Shown: positions 26,830 to 38,103, counted from the first letter of the stretch. The stretch is 64,000 nucleotides of DNA from an uncultured Steroidobacter sp. (GCA_938008435.1 CALLKK010000001.1:62001-126000); one strand, 5' to 3'. Notes: generated from the letters alone by a model not told the origin. Made by a program: numbers and translations.

Positions 26830-29800
26830 ATGCGCGCCTTCACTGACATCTTCATCAAGCATCCGGTCCTGGCGATCGTCGTCAATCTCGTGATCGTGTT
26901 CGTGGGCGTGCGTGCGCTGACCTCGCTGCCCGTTCAGCAGTATCCGAGTGTGCAGAGCTCGTCGATCGTCATTACGACTATCTACACCGGCGCGAGCGCG
27001 GATACCGTGCGCGGGTTCTTGACGACGCCGATCGAACGGGCGGTTTCCGCCATCAGCGGCATCGACCATATCGAGTCGGAAAGCCGTGCCGGCGTCAGCA
27101 CGATCACGATTCGGCTCAAGCTGAATCACGACAGCACGGCGGCGCTCGCGGAGGTCACCGCGCGTCTGCAGCAGGTGCGTTCGGAGCTGCCGGCCGAAGC
27201 AGAGCCGCCGGTCGTGGAAGTACAGCGCGCCGATCGTCCGTACGCGACTTTCTATCTCGGCTTTACTTCGACCGAACGCACGGTGCCGGAGCTGACCGAC
27301 TGGTTGTCGCGCACCTTGCAGCCGCAGCTCTCGACGCTGCCGGGCGTGCAGCGTGTGAGCTTCGAAGGCGCCCAACCGCTCGCCATGCGCGTGTGGATCG
27401 ACCCCGAGCAATTGGCGGCGCGCAATCTGTCGCCGGGCGATGTGCACGCGGCGCTACGGCGGAACAATTACCTCGCGGCAGTGGGACAGACGAAGGGCAA
27501 TCTCGTCCAGGTGAATCTGCTCGCGAACACGGATCTGCGCGCCGTCGATGAGTTCGAGAATCTCATCGTTGCCGATCGCGACGGCGCTATCGTGCGTCTG
27601 AGCGATGTTGCGCGCGTGGAGCTGGGGTCCGAAGAAGCGACGATGGTCGCGAAGTACAACGACGAGCTCAGCGTCTATCTGGGCGTGTGGCCGCTGCCCG
27701 GTTCGAACGAGCTCGAAGTGGCCAAGCACCTCAAGGAAGAAATGCAGCGGATCGAGCCGACGCTGCCGCCGGACGTGACGATGCGCCTGGTGTGGGACGG
27801 CACGATGTTCATGCGCGATGCGCTCGAGGAGATCACCAAGACGCTCGGCGAGACGGTACTCATCGTCGCGATCGTGGTTTTCCTGTTCATGGGTTCGGTG
27901 CGCACGGCTCTGGTGCCGCTCGTTGCCATGCCTGTGTCGCTCGTCGGCGCCGCCATCGTCATGCTGGCGCTCGGCTTCAGTCTCAACCTGCTCACGATTC
28001 TTGCGATCGTGCTGTCGGTAGGTCTCGTCGTGGACGATGCGATCGTCGTGGTCGAGAACGTCGAGCGTCACGTGCGGGAGGGCAAGACGCGCATTCAAGC
28101 CGCGCTCATCGGGGCGCGCGAGCTCAAAGGGCCGGTCATTGCGATGACGATCACCTTGGCGACGGTCTATACGCCGATCGCATTTCAGGGAGGGCTTACG
28201 GGCTCGTTGTTTCTCGAGTTCGCGATCACGCTTGCAGCGGCGGTTGTCGTTTCCGGTTTCGTGGCGTTGACCTTGTCGCCCTTGATGAGCTCGCGCTTCG
28301 TGCATCCGCAAGGGAAGGAAGGCCGGCTCACGGCGCTCGTCAATCGCGGTTTCGATCGAGTCAGCGCCATTTATTCGCGCTTGCTCGATGGTGCGCTCGG
28401 CATGCGCTGGTCGATCGTGACCGTTGCGGTGGTCGTCACGCTCGCAGCGTGGCCGCTCTATCAGTACTCGCATCGTGAGCTCGCGCCGGTCGAGGATCAG
28501 AGCCATATCACGTTCGTGTACGAGGCGTCGCCGGATGCCTCGCTGCCTGCGAGCCATCGCAACTCGCTGGAAGTCATCGAACGGATCGTCGAGTTTCCGG
28601 AAACCCGCTTTACTTGGTCGCTGATGGCGCCATGGGGCGGATTCGGCGGCTTGGTCGCGAAGAACTGGCAGGAGCGCGAGCGTTCGACGGCGCAGATGTA
28701 TCCGGAAGTGTACGCGGCGGTGTCGCAAGTACCGGGCCTGCGCGTCTTGCCGGTATTGGACAAACCGCTGCCGTCGCCGGGGCAGTTCGACGTCGAGCTC
28801 ATCGTGCAGAACGACGGTTCGGTAGAGCAATTGCTCGAGACGACGCAGGCCGTGCTCGATGCCGGATGGCGCAGCGGCAAGTTCCTGTACGTCGACACCG
28901 ACTTGAAGGTCGACTTGCCGGAGGCGCGCGTCGTGCTCGATCGCGAGCGCATTGCGGATCTCGGCCTCGATCTGGCAACGGTCGCGCAAGAGCTGGGCAC
29001 GCTGCTCGGCGGTGCGTACGTCAACCGCTTCAATTATTTCGATCGCAGCTACAAGGTGATTCCGCAGATCGGCGAAGAAGACCGCGCCAGTCTGGAGCCG
29101 CTGCTCGACCTCAAGATCAAGACGCCGGACGGCAGCCTCGTGCCGGTCTCTGCATTCACGCATATCGAGACCACGGCCGCACCGCGCACCTTGAACCGCT
29201 TCCAGCAGCGCAACTCGGCACGCATCTATGGCGGCGTGATGCCGAACGTGACGAAGGAAGAGGGGCTTGCGGTACTCGAGCAGGCGGCCTTGGCCGCCGG
29301 CGGACCCGGTACGACGATCGACTATGCCGGCGAGTCGCGTCAGATCCGGCAGGAGGGGCGCGCGCTGACGACGACGCTCGGTTTCGCGTTGGTGCTGATC
29401 TATCTCGTGCTGGCGGCACAGTTCCACAGCTTCCGGGATCCACTCATCGTGCTGCTCGGCTCGGTGCCGCTTGCGATCTCGGGCGCGCTCGTGTTCACCT
29501 TCCTCGACTGGACGACGCTCAATATCTATTCGCAGGTCGGCCTGATCACGCTCGTGGGCTTGATCGCGAAAAACGGCATTTTGATCGTGGAATTTGCGAA
29601 TACGCTGCAAGCGCAGGGTGTGGAGAAACTGGCAGCTCTGCGCGAAGCGGCACGTAAGCGCTTGCGGCCGGTGCTCATGACGTCGGCAGCGACGGTGTTC
29701 GGGCACTTCCCGCTGGTGCTGGTGACCGGGCCGGGCGCGGAGGCGCGCAACAGCATCGGCATCGTGCTCGTCACCGGCATGGTGGTCGGCACGCTGTTCA

Positions 29801-29934
29801 CGCTCTTCGTGGTGCCGGTGTTCTATTCGCTGATCGCGGCCGATCACCGCCGGCGAGCCTTGGACGAGGAGCACGCGGAGCTCGAACCGGCAGCGGGGGA
29901 GACGAGCGCGACCGGAACCCCCGTCATCGCTTAA
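26830..29934 (+). CDS. RND multidrug efflux permease (HAE1 family)
   Basis: 1034 residues from ATG 26830, with AGGGAA upstream; the 26779 start is less likely. Twelve transmembrane helices and two large periplasmic loops are evident. The proton-relay residues are visible: adjacent Asp pair in SVGLVVDDAIVVVENVERH and the Lys in GLIAKNGILIVEFAN. It pumps hydrophobic compounds from membrane or periplasm using the proton gradient, with the two proteins encoded upstream. No TetR, MarR or two-component regulator is adjacent. Confidence 0.95.
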   Translation: MRAFTDIFIKHPVLAIVVNLVIVFVGVRALTSLPVQQYPSVQSSSIVITTIYTGASADTVRGFLTTPIERAVSAISGIDHIESESRAGVSTITIRLKLNHDSTAALAEVTARLQQVRSELPAEAEPPVVEVQRADRPYATFYLGFTSTERTVPELTDWLSRTLQPQLSTLPGVQRVSFEGAQPLAMRVWIDPEQLAARNLSPGDVHAALRRNNYLAAVGQTKGNLVQVNLLANTDLRAVDEFENLIVADRDGAIVRLSDVARVELGSEEATMVAKYNDELSVYLGVWPLPGSNELEVAKHLKEEMQRIEPTLPPDVTMRLVWDGTMFMRDALEEITKTLGETVLIVAIVVFLFMGSVRTALVPLVAMPVSLVGAAIVMLALGFSLNLLTILAIVLSVGLVVDDAIVVVENVERHVREGKTRIQAALIGARELKGPVIAMTITLATVYTPIAFQGGLTGSLFLEFAITLAAAVVVSGFVALTLSPLMSSRFVHPQGKEGRLTALVNRGFDRVSAIYSRLLDGALGMRWSIVTVAVVVTLAAWPLYQYSHRELAPVEDQSHITFVYEASPDASLPASHRNSLEVIERIVEFPETRFTWSLMAPWGGFGGLVAKNWQERERSTAQMYPEVYAAVSQVPGLRVLPVLDKPLPSPGQFDVELIVQNDGSVEQLLETTQAVLDAGWRSGKFLYVDTDLKVDLPEARVVLDRERIADLGLDLATVAQELGTLLGGAYVNRFNYFDRSYKVIPQIGEEDRASLEPLLDLKIKTPDGSLVPVSAFTHIETTAAPRTLNRFQQRNSARIYGGVMPNVTKEEGLAVLEQAALAAGGPGTTIDYAGESRQIRQEGRALTTTLGFALVLIYLVLAAQFHSFRDPLIVLLGSVPLAISGALVFTFLDWTTLNIYSQVGLITLVGLIAKNGILIVEFANTLQAQGVEKLAALREAARKRLRPVLMTSAATVFGHFPLVLVTGPGAEARNSIGIVLVTGMVVGTLFTLFVVPVFYSLIAADHRRRALDEEHAELEPAAGETSATGTPVIA

Positions 29935-30033
29935 GTGCAGCGGCGCACCGATCCGGGGCCGGGTCGGCGCGCACGCAGAGGCAGCAACGACTGCTGCATC
30001 GCGCGAATGTCAGGGAGTCGGGGAGACAAGACG

Positions 30034-30450
30034 ATGAGACGCGCGAAGCACGTTGGCATGGGGGCGCTCCTCGTTGCGCTGATTGCCTATGCCTGCGCCA
30101 GTCTGTTGAGTCACGTCCATAGCGCGTGGTTGTTGAGCGCCTACCCGAATCTGCCGTCGTCGCTTTCGGTCTTCAGTGTCTATGCCGCATGGGCAGCCGT
30201 GAGCGCAGTCGGCTTGGTGGGTTACTTGCTGCTGCGCCAGCGCTATCTCGCACCCGGGCTCATCGCGCTTGGCATCTACGGCGCATGCGGCCTCGACGGC
30301 TTGGTGCACTATGCCGTCGCCGAGTTCTCCGCCCACCCTCCGATCATGCACGCGCTCATTCTGCTCGAGGCCATCACGGGCGTCGTGCTCATTGGTCTGA
30401 CCATCGCGACCGCGGTGCATTCGAAACGCGTAAGGATGATGAGAAGCTAA
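30034..30450 (+). CDS. Small membrane protein of unknown function
   Basis: 138 residues from ATG 30034, with GGGAGA about 7 nt upstream. About four hydrophobic segments (residues 8-26, 45-68, 72-95, 102-128) and a short basic tail. I recognise no family. It follows the RND permease by about 100 bp on the same strand and could be cotranscribed, but nothing in the sequence connects it to the pump. Confidence 0.65.
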   Translation: MRRAKHVGMGALLVALIAYACASLLSHVHSAWLLSAYPNLPSSLSVFSVYAAWAAVSAVGLVGYLLLRQRYLAPGLIALGIYGACGLDGLVHYAVAEFSAHPPIMHALILLEAITGVVLIGLTIATAVHSKRVRMMRS

Positions 30451-30460
30451 AGGGCGCTGG

Positions 30461-30660
30461 ATCATAGGCTGCGAGCTACAGCCAGATTGCCAAAGATATT
30501 GCTAGAGATGCTGGGTGCTGGGCTCTGGGTGGCCGGCTTGAGATGCGCACGGGGGTGCGATACGGCCTGGAGAATGTAGTCCGAAGCCCCCTAGCTACTC
30601 TATCCGCGTGGCGCTTTCTGGCCGTGGCCCGTAGTCCGTAGCCTGTAGCTCCCTTGCCAG
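30461..30660. repeat. Cluster of degenerate heptad repeats
   Basis: Three patches (about 30461-30486, 30512-30540, 30618-30654) with 7-bp period, for example GGCCCGT AGTCCGT AGCCTGT. They fill most of the gene-free stretch 30451-30755 and belong to the dispersed family described in the findings. Confidence 0.65.
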
Positions 30661-30755
30661 CGCCGACCGCCTGGCGCCCAGGGTCCGGGTGGGCGAAGCC
30701 CGCCTTCGGCCTGCTGTGGCACAATCCCGCCAACCCATACACAACAACAAAGCGC

Positions 30756-32036
30756 ATGCCCCACGGTTCTCAGCGCGTCGCGGGTAATTCGCCGCGTCGA
30801 ATTCTCTTTGCGAGCTTGATCGGCACGACGATCGAGTTCTTCGACTTCTACATCTATGCCACCGCTGCGGTGCTGGTGTTCCCCGCACTGTTCTTCCCGG
30901 CGGACGATCCGACGTCGGCGACGTTGCAGTCGTTCGCGACGTTCGCGTTGGCGTTCTTCGCGCGGCCGGTCGGTTCGGCGTTGTTCGGGCACTTCGGCGA
31001 TCGCATCGGGCGCAAGGCGACGCTGGTTGCTGCGCTGCTCACGATGGGCATATCGACGGTCCTGATCGGTTTGTTGCCGACGTATGCATCGATCGGCATC
31101 TGGGCGCCGATTCTGCTGGCGGTCTGCCGACTCGGGCAGGGTCTCGGCCTCGGCGGCGAGTGGGGCGGGGCGGTATTGCTTGCGACCGAGAACGCGCCGC
31201 CCGGTAAGCGCGCGTGGTACGGCATGTTTCCGCAGCTCGGTGCGCCGATCGGCTTCATCTGCTCGACGGGCATTTTCGTGCTGCTCACCGAATGGCTCGA
31301 TGAGGCGCAGTTCTTCGCTTGGGGCTGGCGAGTTCCGTTCCTCGCAAGCACGGCGCTCGTCTTTGTCGGGCTATACGTGCGCCTGCGTCTCGAGGAGACG
31401 CCGGACTTCCTGCGCGCCCTCGAGAACAACGAGCGCGTCGCCGTGCCGATGCTGACGGTGATCGCGAAGCATCCAGGCACGCTGCTGCTCGGTACCTTCG
31501 CTGCGACGGCGACATTCGTGATCTTCTACTTGATGACGGTGTTCACGCTGAGTTGGGGCGTCTCGCAGCTTGGTTTCGCGCGGCAGGAGTTCCTGATCGT
31601 GCAAATGGGCGGCGTCTTGTTCTTCGGTGCAATGATTCCAGTGGCGGCGGTGCTGGCCGATCGGCGCGGTCGCATACCTGTCCTCATCGTCGCTTCATTT
31701 GCCATCGCGCTCTTCGGGCTGACGTTCGAGCCGCTGTTCGGCTCGGGCTCCGTCTGGGGCGCCTTGGTCTTCTTGTCGTTGGGCCTTGGGCTCATGGGTT
31801 TGACGTACGGTCCGCTCGGCACGGCGTTGTCGGAGCTCTTCCCGACGGCCATTCGCTACACGGGCGCGTCCGTGACCTTCAATCTTGCCGGCATCGTGGG
31901 GGCATCGCTCGCGCCCTATATCGCGACGTGGCTCGCGAGCACCTTTGGCCTGGCGTTCGTTGGATACTACTTGTCGGTGGCGGCGCTGATTTCGCTGGCG
32001 GCATTCGTGATCATCGGCCGCCGCGCGCGCACGTAA
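30756..32036 (+). CDS. MFS transporter, metabolite:H+ symporter (MHS) type
   Basis: 426 residues from ATG 30756. Twelve transmembrane helices. The MHS group signatures are clear: ASLIGTTIEFFDFYIYATAA at the N-terminus, FGHFGDRIGRKATL in loop 2-3, and RLGQGLGLGGEWGGAVLL. Homologues import osmolytes or organic acids (ProP, ShiA, KgtP). The substrate cannot be read from sequence. The following hydrolase gene lies 245 bp downstream on the same strand. Confidence 0.9.
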   Translation: MPHGSQRVAGNSPRRILFASLIGTTIEFFDFYIYATAAVLVFPALFFPADDPTSATLQSFATFALAFFARPVGSALFGHFGDRIGRKATLVAALLTMGISTVLIGLLPTYASIGIWAPILLAVCRLGQGLGLGGEWGGAVLLATENAPPGKRAWYGMFPQLGAPIGFICSTGIFVLLTEWLDEAQFFAWGWRVPFLASTALVFVGLYVRLRLEETPDFLRALENNERVAVPMLTVIAKHPGTLLLGTFAATATFVIFYLMTVFTLSWGVSQLGFARQEFLIVQMGGVLFFGAMIPVAAVLADRRGRIPVLIVASFAIALFGLTFEPLFGSGSVWGALVFLSLGLGLMGLTYGPLGTALSELFPTAIRYTGASVTFNLAGIVGASLAPYIATWLASTFGLAFVGYYLSVAALISLAAFVIIGRRART

Positions 32037-32119
32037 CGGCGACTGATGTCGCGATGCGACGCTGCGTCGCTGCCATATGCTCGGCAGCAACTAGCGCGCG
32101 TTGCGACCGCGGCACGCGG

Positions 32120-32135
32120 TTACACAGGTGTGTAA
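32120..32135. promoter_or_regulatory. 16-bp perfect palindrome upstream of the dienelactone hydrolase gene
   Basis: TTACACAGGTGTGTAA reads the same on both strands apart from the GG centre, 147 bp before the hydrolase start. Length and position suit an operator for a dimeric regulator (TetR, GntR or LysR type). Confidence 0.4.
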
Positions 32136-32281
32136 TTTTCCACGCGCTGCATAGTGCTGGTGATCGCATCGGCGCGGTCGCGGCGCGTTCACAAAATTCG
32201 ACGTCCGCCGGGTGGCGGCTCGCGGAGTCACGCTCTATTCTGCTTGCGTCGTTCGTCGCCCACCGCTCAAGGGGTTTCACG

Positions 32282-33166
32282 ATGTCGACCGAATCAAAGC
32301 TCGATCCGCGCGTTGTCGATCTCTACGACAAGTATTGCCACGGTGCCATCGATCGGCGCGAGTTCCTGCGCCGCTCTGCGGCGCTGACGATCGGCGGTGC
32401 CTCTGCGCTCGGCATGGCGATGAGCCTGTTGCCCCAATATGCCAAGGCGCAGACGATTTCGTTCACGGACGAGCGCATCAAGCCGCTCTATGTGGACTAT
32501 CCCTCGCCGGGCGGCACGTCGGGCACCATGCGCGGCTATCTCGTCCAGCCGCGCGGCGACGGGCCGTTCCCGGCGGTGATCGTGATCCACGAGAATCGCG
32601 GGCTGAACCCGTATATCGAAGACGTTGCGCGGCGTTTGGCGGTCGATGGTTTTCTCGCGCTCGCTCCCGACGGGCTCGCGCCCGTGGGCGGCTATCCGGG
32701 CAATGACGATGACGGTCGCGCGATGCAAGCGCAGCTCGATCAGGCGAAGCTACGCCAGGACATCCTCAACAGCGCCAAGTACCTAAAGGCGCATCCGCTG
32801 TCTAACGGCAAGCTCGGCGCTGTGGGATTCTGCTGGGGCGGCGGCATGGTCGGGTATCTAGCCGTGATGCTCGGCAGCGATCTCGACGCCGGCGTGCCGT
32901 TCTACGGTATGGCGCCGAGCCCGGAGGACGTCGCGAAGATCAAAGCACCGCTGCTCATCCATTACGCATCGAACGACGAGCGCATCAACGCGATGTGGCT
33001 GACCTTCGAAGCCGCGCTCAAGCAGCACAAGGTCGATTACACGATGCACATGTACGAGAACACCCACCACGGCTTCCACAACAACTCGACCCCGCGCTAC
33101 GACGAAGCGGCTGCAAAGCTCGCGTGGCAGAGGACGATCGAATTCTTCAAACGGCATCTGGGATAG
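32282..33166 (+). CDS. Tat-exported dienelactone hydrolase-family protein
   Basis: 294 residues from ATG 32282. The N-terminus holds a twin-arginine-like motif (DRREFLRRSAALTIGG) and a hydrophobic core ending PQYAKAQ, so export through Tat is likely. The hydrolase domain has VIHENRGLNPYIEDVARRLA, the Cys nucleophile in GFCWGGGM, and a terminal His in NTHHGFHN, the Cys-Asp-His triad of dienelactone hydrolases. Such enzymes open dienelactones in chlorocatechol degradation, though exported paralogues with this layout have unknown substrates. The longer frame from 31319 is shadow. Confidence 0.88.
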   Translation: MSTESKLDPRVVDLYDKYCHGAIDRREFLRRSAALTIGGASALGMAMSLLPQYAKAQTISFTDERIKPLYVDYPSPGGTSGTMRGYLVQPRGDGPFPAVIVIHENRGLNPYIEDVARRLAVDGFLALAPDGLAPVGGYPGNDDDGRAMQAQLDQAKLRQDILNSAKYLKAHPLSNGKLGAVGFCWGGGMVGYLAVMLGSDLDAGVPFYGMAPSPEDVAKIKAPLLIHYASNDERINAMWLTFEAALKQHKVDYTMHMYENTHHGFHNNSTPRYDEAAAKLAWQRTIEFFKRHLG

Positions 33167-33180
33167 GAGTGTACCAATCG

Positions 33181-33244
33181 CCAGCCTGCGTGGCGTGCCT
33201 AGGGCCCGGCGTTCAGTGCCCAGCGCCCTTTCGCTACAGCCTAT
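33181..33244. repeat. Degenerate heptad-repeat array
   Basis: About nine 7-bp units between two convergent genes, including GTGCCTA GGGCCCG and GCGCCCT TTCGCTA. It overlaps the last codons of glgP by 3-4 bp. Confidence 0.65.
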
Positions 33245-35760
33245 TGCAGGAACCCGACTCGCACGTCCTCCTGCGACAATAGCTTCACGGGCACGGCAGG
33301 CGCTTTCCAGATGTCGCGGCAGTATTCGCGAATCGTGCGATCGGATGAGAACTTGCCTGAGCGTGCGGTGTTGAGAATCGACATGCGCGTCCAGCGCTCG
33401 ACGTCCTGGTAGGTGTCTGCCGCAAGTTGCTGGCACTCGGCGTACGACGCGAAGTCCGCGAGCACGAAATACGGATCGTGATAGAGCAGGCTGTCGAGGA
33501 GCGGGCGGAACAGCTCGGTGTCGCCGCGCGAGAAAAAGCCGCAGCGAACGAGCTCGAGCGCTTCGGCGAGCTCGCCTTGCACGTAATCGCTCGGGCAGTA
33601 ACCGCGCGACTTGAGCTCCGCGATTTCCTCGATCGTGTGTCCGAACAGAAAAAAGTTCTCGGCGCCTACTTCTGCGCGGATCTCGACGTTCGCGCCGTCC
33701 AGCGTCCCGATCGTGAGCGCGCCGTTCATGGCGAATTTCATGTTGCCGGTGCCCGAGGCTTCCTTGCCGGCGGTCGAAATCTGCTCCGATAGCTCGGCGG
33801 CCGGGTAGATGCGTTGCCCGTTGCTGACGTTGAAGTTCGGAATGAACACGACCCGCAGCTGATCGCGCACGGCCGGATCGTGGTTGACGACGTCGCCGAC
33901 GGCGTTGATGAGCTTGATGATGAGCTTCGCCATGCGATAGCCGGGCGCAGCCTTGCCGCCGAAGATGAACGTGCGCGGCACGATCTGCGTATTCGGCTGC
34001 GAGCGCAGGCGATGGTAGAGCGAGATGACGTGCAGGATGTTGAGGTGCTGCCGCTTGTACTCGTGAATGCGCTTGACCTGCACATCGAAGAGCGAATCGG
34101 GATCGATGAGCACGCCGGTCGTGCGCTTGACGAAGTCGGCAAGGTCGCGCTTGTTCGCGCGTTTGATGTCGCGCCATTGCGCGCGAAACTCCGCGTCCTC
34201 GACGAGCGGTTCGAGCTTCTTGAGCTCGCTCAAGTCCTTGATCCAGTTCGAGCCGATGCTGGCATTCAGCAGGCGAGTGAGGCGTGGATTGCACAACGCG
34301 ATCCAGCGCCGCGGCGTCACGCCATTTGTCTTGTTGCCGAAGCGCTCCGGCCAGAGCTCGTAGAAGTCCTTGAGCAGCTCGTTCTTGACCAGCTCGGAGT
34401 GCAGCTCCGCCACGCCGTTGATCGCATAGCTGCCGACGCAGGCCAAGTGCGCCATGCGGACGTAACGTTCGCCGCGCTCGTCGATGAGCGACATACGCGC
34501 GATGCGTGCCTCATCGCCGAAGAAGCGGACACGCACCAGATCGAGGAAGCGCGCGTTGATCTCGTAGATGATCTCGAGATGGCGCGGCAGCACTTTCTGG
34601 AATAGCGCAAGCGGCCAGCATTCGAGAGCTTCCGGCAGCAGGGTGTGGTTCGTGTAGGCAAACGTTTGGGTTGTGATCGACCAGGCTTGATCCCACGGCA
34701 TCGCGTGCTCGTCGACGAGCATGCGCATGAGCTCGGCTACGGCGATCGCAGGGTGCGTATCGTTGAGCTGAATGGCGAATTTCTCGTGGAAACGCTCGAT
34801 CGGGATCTTCTGCACCCGCATGATGCGGAACATGTCCTGCAGCGAGCAGGACACGAAGAAGTACTGCTGTTCCAGGCGCAGCTCCTTGCCCTGAATCTGC
34901 TCGTCGTTAGGGTAGAGCACCTTGCTCAAGTTTTCCGAAGAGACCTTCTGGTGCACGGCGCCGTAGTAATCGCCGCGGTTGAAGACTGCGAGATCGAACG
35001 ATTCGGGGGCTTCGGCTTTCCAAAGCCGCAGCGTGTTCGCGGTGTTGTTGCGATAGCCGAGGATCGGGGTGTCGTACGGCACGCCGACGACGGTCTTGTG
35101 CGGCACCCATCGCACACGTAGGCGGTCTTGATCGTCGCGATAGTGCTCGGTGTAACCGCCGAACTTGACTTCGACCGCCCATTCCGGCCGCGCGATTTCC
35201 CAAGGATTGCCCATGCGCAGCCACTTGTCGGTCTTCTCGACCTGCCAGCCGTCGGCGATCTCTTGGTGAAAGATGCCGAATTCGTAGCGGATACCGTAGC
35301 CGAGCGCTGGAATTTCCGCCGTCGCCAGCGAATCGATGAAGCAGGCGGCCAAGCGCCCGAGGCCGCCGTTGCCGAGGCCGGGCTCGTCTTCCTGGGCCAG
35401 CAGCTCGTCGAGATTGAGATTGAGCTCGCCGATCGCTTGCCGCACTTCCTCGTAGATGCCGAGGTTGATGAGGTTGTTGCCGAGATGCGGACCCATCAAG
35501 AACTCAGCGGAGAGGTAGGCGACGGTTCGGGAGCCTTGCGCCGTGTACCGCGCCGCCGTGCTGATCCAGCGACGGAGCAAGCGATCGCGCACCGCGTAGG
35601 CCAGCGCCTGGTAGTAATCGTTCTTCGTGGCCAGCGCCGGGAATTTCGCCTGCACATAGAACAGATTTTCCAGGAACGAGCGCTTGATTGCTTCTTTGGT
35701 GAGGGCCGTGCGATCGTCGTCCTCCTCGAGCGAACGCACTTCTGCGAGCGATGTCGCCAT
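33241..35760 (-). CDS. glgP: Glycogen/maltodextrin phosphorylase
   Basis: 839 residues, full length. It releases glucose-1-phosphate from alpha-1,4-glucans using phosphate and pyridoxal phosphate. The PLP-lysine region EASGTGNMKFAMNGALTIGT is present, as are QLNDTHPAIAVAELMR and the N-terminal GNGGLGRLAACF motif. It stands alone with no other glg genes in the window. Confidence 0.97.
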   Translation of the reverse strand: MATSLAEVRSLEEDDDRTALTKEAIKRSFLENLFYVQAKFPALATKNDYYQALAYAVRDRLLRRWISTAARYTAQGSRTVAYLSAEFLMGPHLGNNLINLGIYEEVRQAIGELNLNLDELLAQEDEPGLGNGGLGRLAACFIDSLATAEIPALGYGIRYEFGIFHQEIADGWQVEKTDKWLRMGNPWEIARPEWAVEVKFGGYTEHYRDDQDRLRVRWVPHKTVVGVPYDTPILGYRNNTANTLRLWKAEAPESFDLAVFNRGDYYGAVHQKVSSENLSKVLYPNDEQIQGKELRLEQQYFFVSCSLQDMFRIMRVQKIPIERFHEKFAIQLNDTHPAIAVAELMRMLVDEHAMPWDQAWSITTQTFAYTNHTLLPEALECWPLALFQKVLPRHLEIIYEINARFLDLVRVRFFGDEARIARMSLIDERGERYVRMAHLACVGSYAINGVAELHSELVKNELLKDFYELWPERFGNKTNGVTPRRWIALCNPRLTRLLNASIGSNWIKDLSELKKLEPLVEDAEFRAQWRDIKRANKRDLADFVKRTTGVLIDPDSLFDVQVKRIHEYKRQHLNILHVISLYHRLRSQPNTQIVPRTFIFGGKAAPGYRMAKLIIKLINAVGDVVNHDPAVRDQLRVVFIPNFNVSNGQRIYPAAELSEQISTAGKEASGTGNMKFAMNGALTIGTLDGANVEIRAEVGAENFFLFGHTIEEIAELKSRGYCPSDYVQGELAEALELVRCGFFSRGDTELFRPLLDSLLYHDPYFVLADFASYAECQQLAADTYQDVERWTRMSILNTARSGKFSSDRTIREYCRDIWKAPAVPVKLLSQEDVRVGFLQ

Positions 35761-35945
35761 GATGTTGCCTCTTCGTGGGTCGCTCGACCGTCGTCATCAA
35801 CGGCCGAGCGCGCTTTGGTGTTCGTGCCCATCGGTCGTGCAAGTTCCGTGCACGCGCAGCTGCGCTCTCATGACGCATGAACTGCACCATCAAGCGACAT
35901 GTTGCGGTGAGGGATGCGCGACAACTGTGCGCGGCATCAGCCGCG

Positions 35946-36066
35946 CGGGCTACGGGCTACAGACCACCGACCACGGCATCCTTGCCATCACGAAGCGAAG
36001 GGCTCCCTGACGCGCGAGCGGCCTCCGTGACGAAGCCCCCCTCGCGGAGCGTCCTCCCCGCCGTCG
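35946..36066. repeat. Heptad repeat followed by degenerate 19-bp mini-hairpin units
   Basis: 35946-35976 shows 7-bp units (GGCTACG GGCTACA GACCACC). From about 36001 to 36060 there are degenerate copies of the second family: GACGC-loop-GCGGC and a unit ending GGA-GCGTC, with CTCC-type spacers. Both lie in the 327-bp gap between gor and glgP, which holds no gene. Confidence 0.55.
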
Positions 36067-36087
36067 CCTAGCGCGGTCTCAGATCTC

Positions 36088-37419
<1,332 letters not shown>

Positions 37420-37515
37420 GATGTGAAGAAGTCAGCTTGAGTCGCAAGCCATCTTACCGCGCTCGTTCGCAGTCGGCTCGTCGCAAGCCGTGGGCAAGGG
37501 GGCGCAACACCGAGC

Positions 37516-37848
37516 CTAGCGAGGGCTTGCGAGTTGTTGCAGGGCTTCACGAATCGATGCGACGTCCGCGGGGCGGATCAGGCGAGCGACCTCTTTGCCT
37601 GAATCGAGAAAGATCAGCGTCGGCCAGAGCTTGACGCGAAACGAGCGGCCGAGCGGCCGGCCTGGTCCGTCTTCGATCCTGAGATGATCGACTTGGGGGA
37701 ATGCAGCGAAGGCTTCCTTGATGAGCGGTGCCGCGGCTCGACAGTAGCCGCACCACGGCGCGCCGAACTCGAGCACGAGCGGCCCCGGTCGTGTGTCGAT
37801 CATCTCGCGCGGCGGCTCGGCGGCGGCGAAGGCTTCGGTATAGGGCAT
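37516..37848 (-). CDS. Thioredoxin-like protein
   Basis: 110 residues with a thioredoxin fold, active site WCGYC instead of the classical WCGPC, cis-Pro in KLWPTLIFLD, and the C-terminal helix ADVASIREALQQL. It is cytosolic (no signal peptide). It is likely cotranscribed with gor, 96 bp downstream. The role is thiol reduction; the exact partner is unknown. Confidence 0.9.
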   Translation of the reverse strand: MPYTEAFAAAEPPREMIDTRPGPLVLEFGAPWCGYCRAAAPLIKEAFAAFPQVDHLRIEDGPGRPLGRSFRVKLWPTLIFLDSGKEVARLIRPADVASIREALQQLASPR

Positions 37849-37879
37849 GGCGGCTCTTCAGGCTGGCGCGGGAGGTGGA

Positions 37880-37990
37880 GCTAACAGCCTACAACCTACG
37901 GCCTGGCGTTTCAGCCTGACTTGGTCTCCTGGACGCGGCAGCGCCTTCCCGACGCAATAGCGTCCTTCGGGCCGCGTCCTCCCGTCCGTG
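37880..37990. repeat. Heptad repeat plus mini-hairpin array
   Basis: 37880-37917 shows 7-bp units (AACAGCC TACAACC TACGGCC). 37932-37964 holds two mini-hairpins at 19-bp period: GACGC-GGCA-GCGCC, and the perfect GACGC-AATA-GCGTC (37951-37964), with a pyrimidine spacer. The array lies in the 5' region of the thioredoxin-like gene. Confidence 0.6.
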
Positions 37991-38009
37991 CTTGTCGCAT
38001 CCGTACAAA

Positions 38010-38035
38010 GAAAAAGGCCGCGATCCTGCGGCCTT
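38010..38035 (-). terminator. Orphan rho-independent terminator on the minus strand
   Basis: Read on the minus strand, AAGGCCGC-AGGATC-GCGGCCTT is followed by TTTC. No annotated minus-strand gene ends here, so it probably ends a small RNA or leader transcript starting near 38103. Confidence 0.8.
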
Positions 38036-38103
38036 GCAAGGTGCCACCCCCATGCCATCGAGCTGCCGACGGGCCTTTGGCCTGTCAACCGTTGACCGAG
38101 ATT
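38010..38103 (-). ncRNA. Candidate small RNA or leader transcript
   Basis: A -10-like TACAAT (38115-38110 on the minus strand) with a weak -35-like CTTTCA 17 bp upstream would start a transcript of about 94 nt, ending at the strong terminator. Within it, GTCA-ACGGT-TGAC and GGCC-AAA-GGCC can form small hairpins. No known RNA family is recognised. It could also be an attenuator ahead of the thioredoxin-like gene. The remainder of 38116-38348 shows nothing I can support. Confidence 0.4.

Noticed and set aside
27454..29874. An 806-codon open frame on the minus strand across the RND permease gene
   Set aside because: It is antisense to a clear RND permease, its translation is rich in Arg/His/Gln without family motifs, and GC-rich codon usage leaves the antisense frame open by chance.
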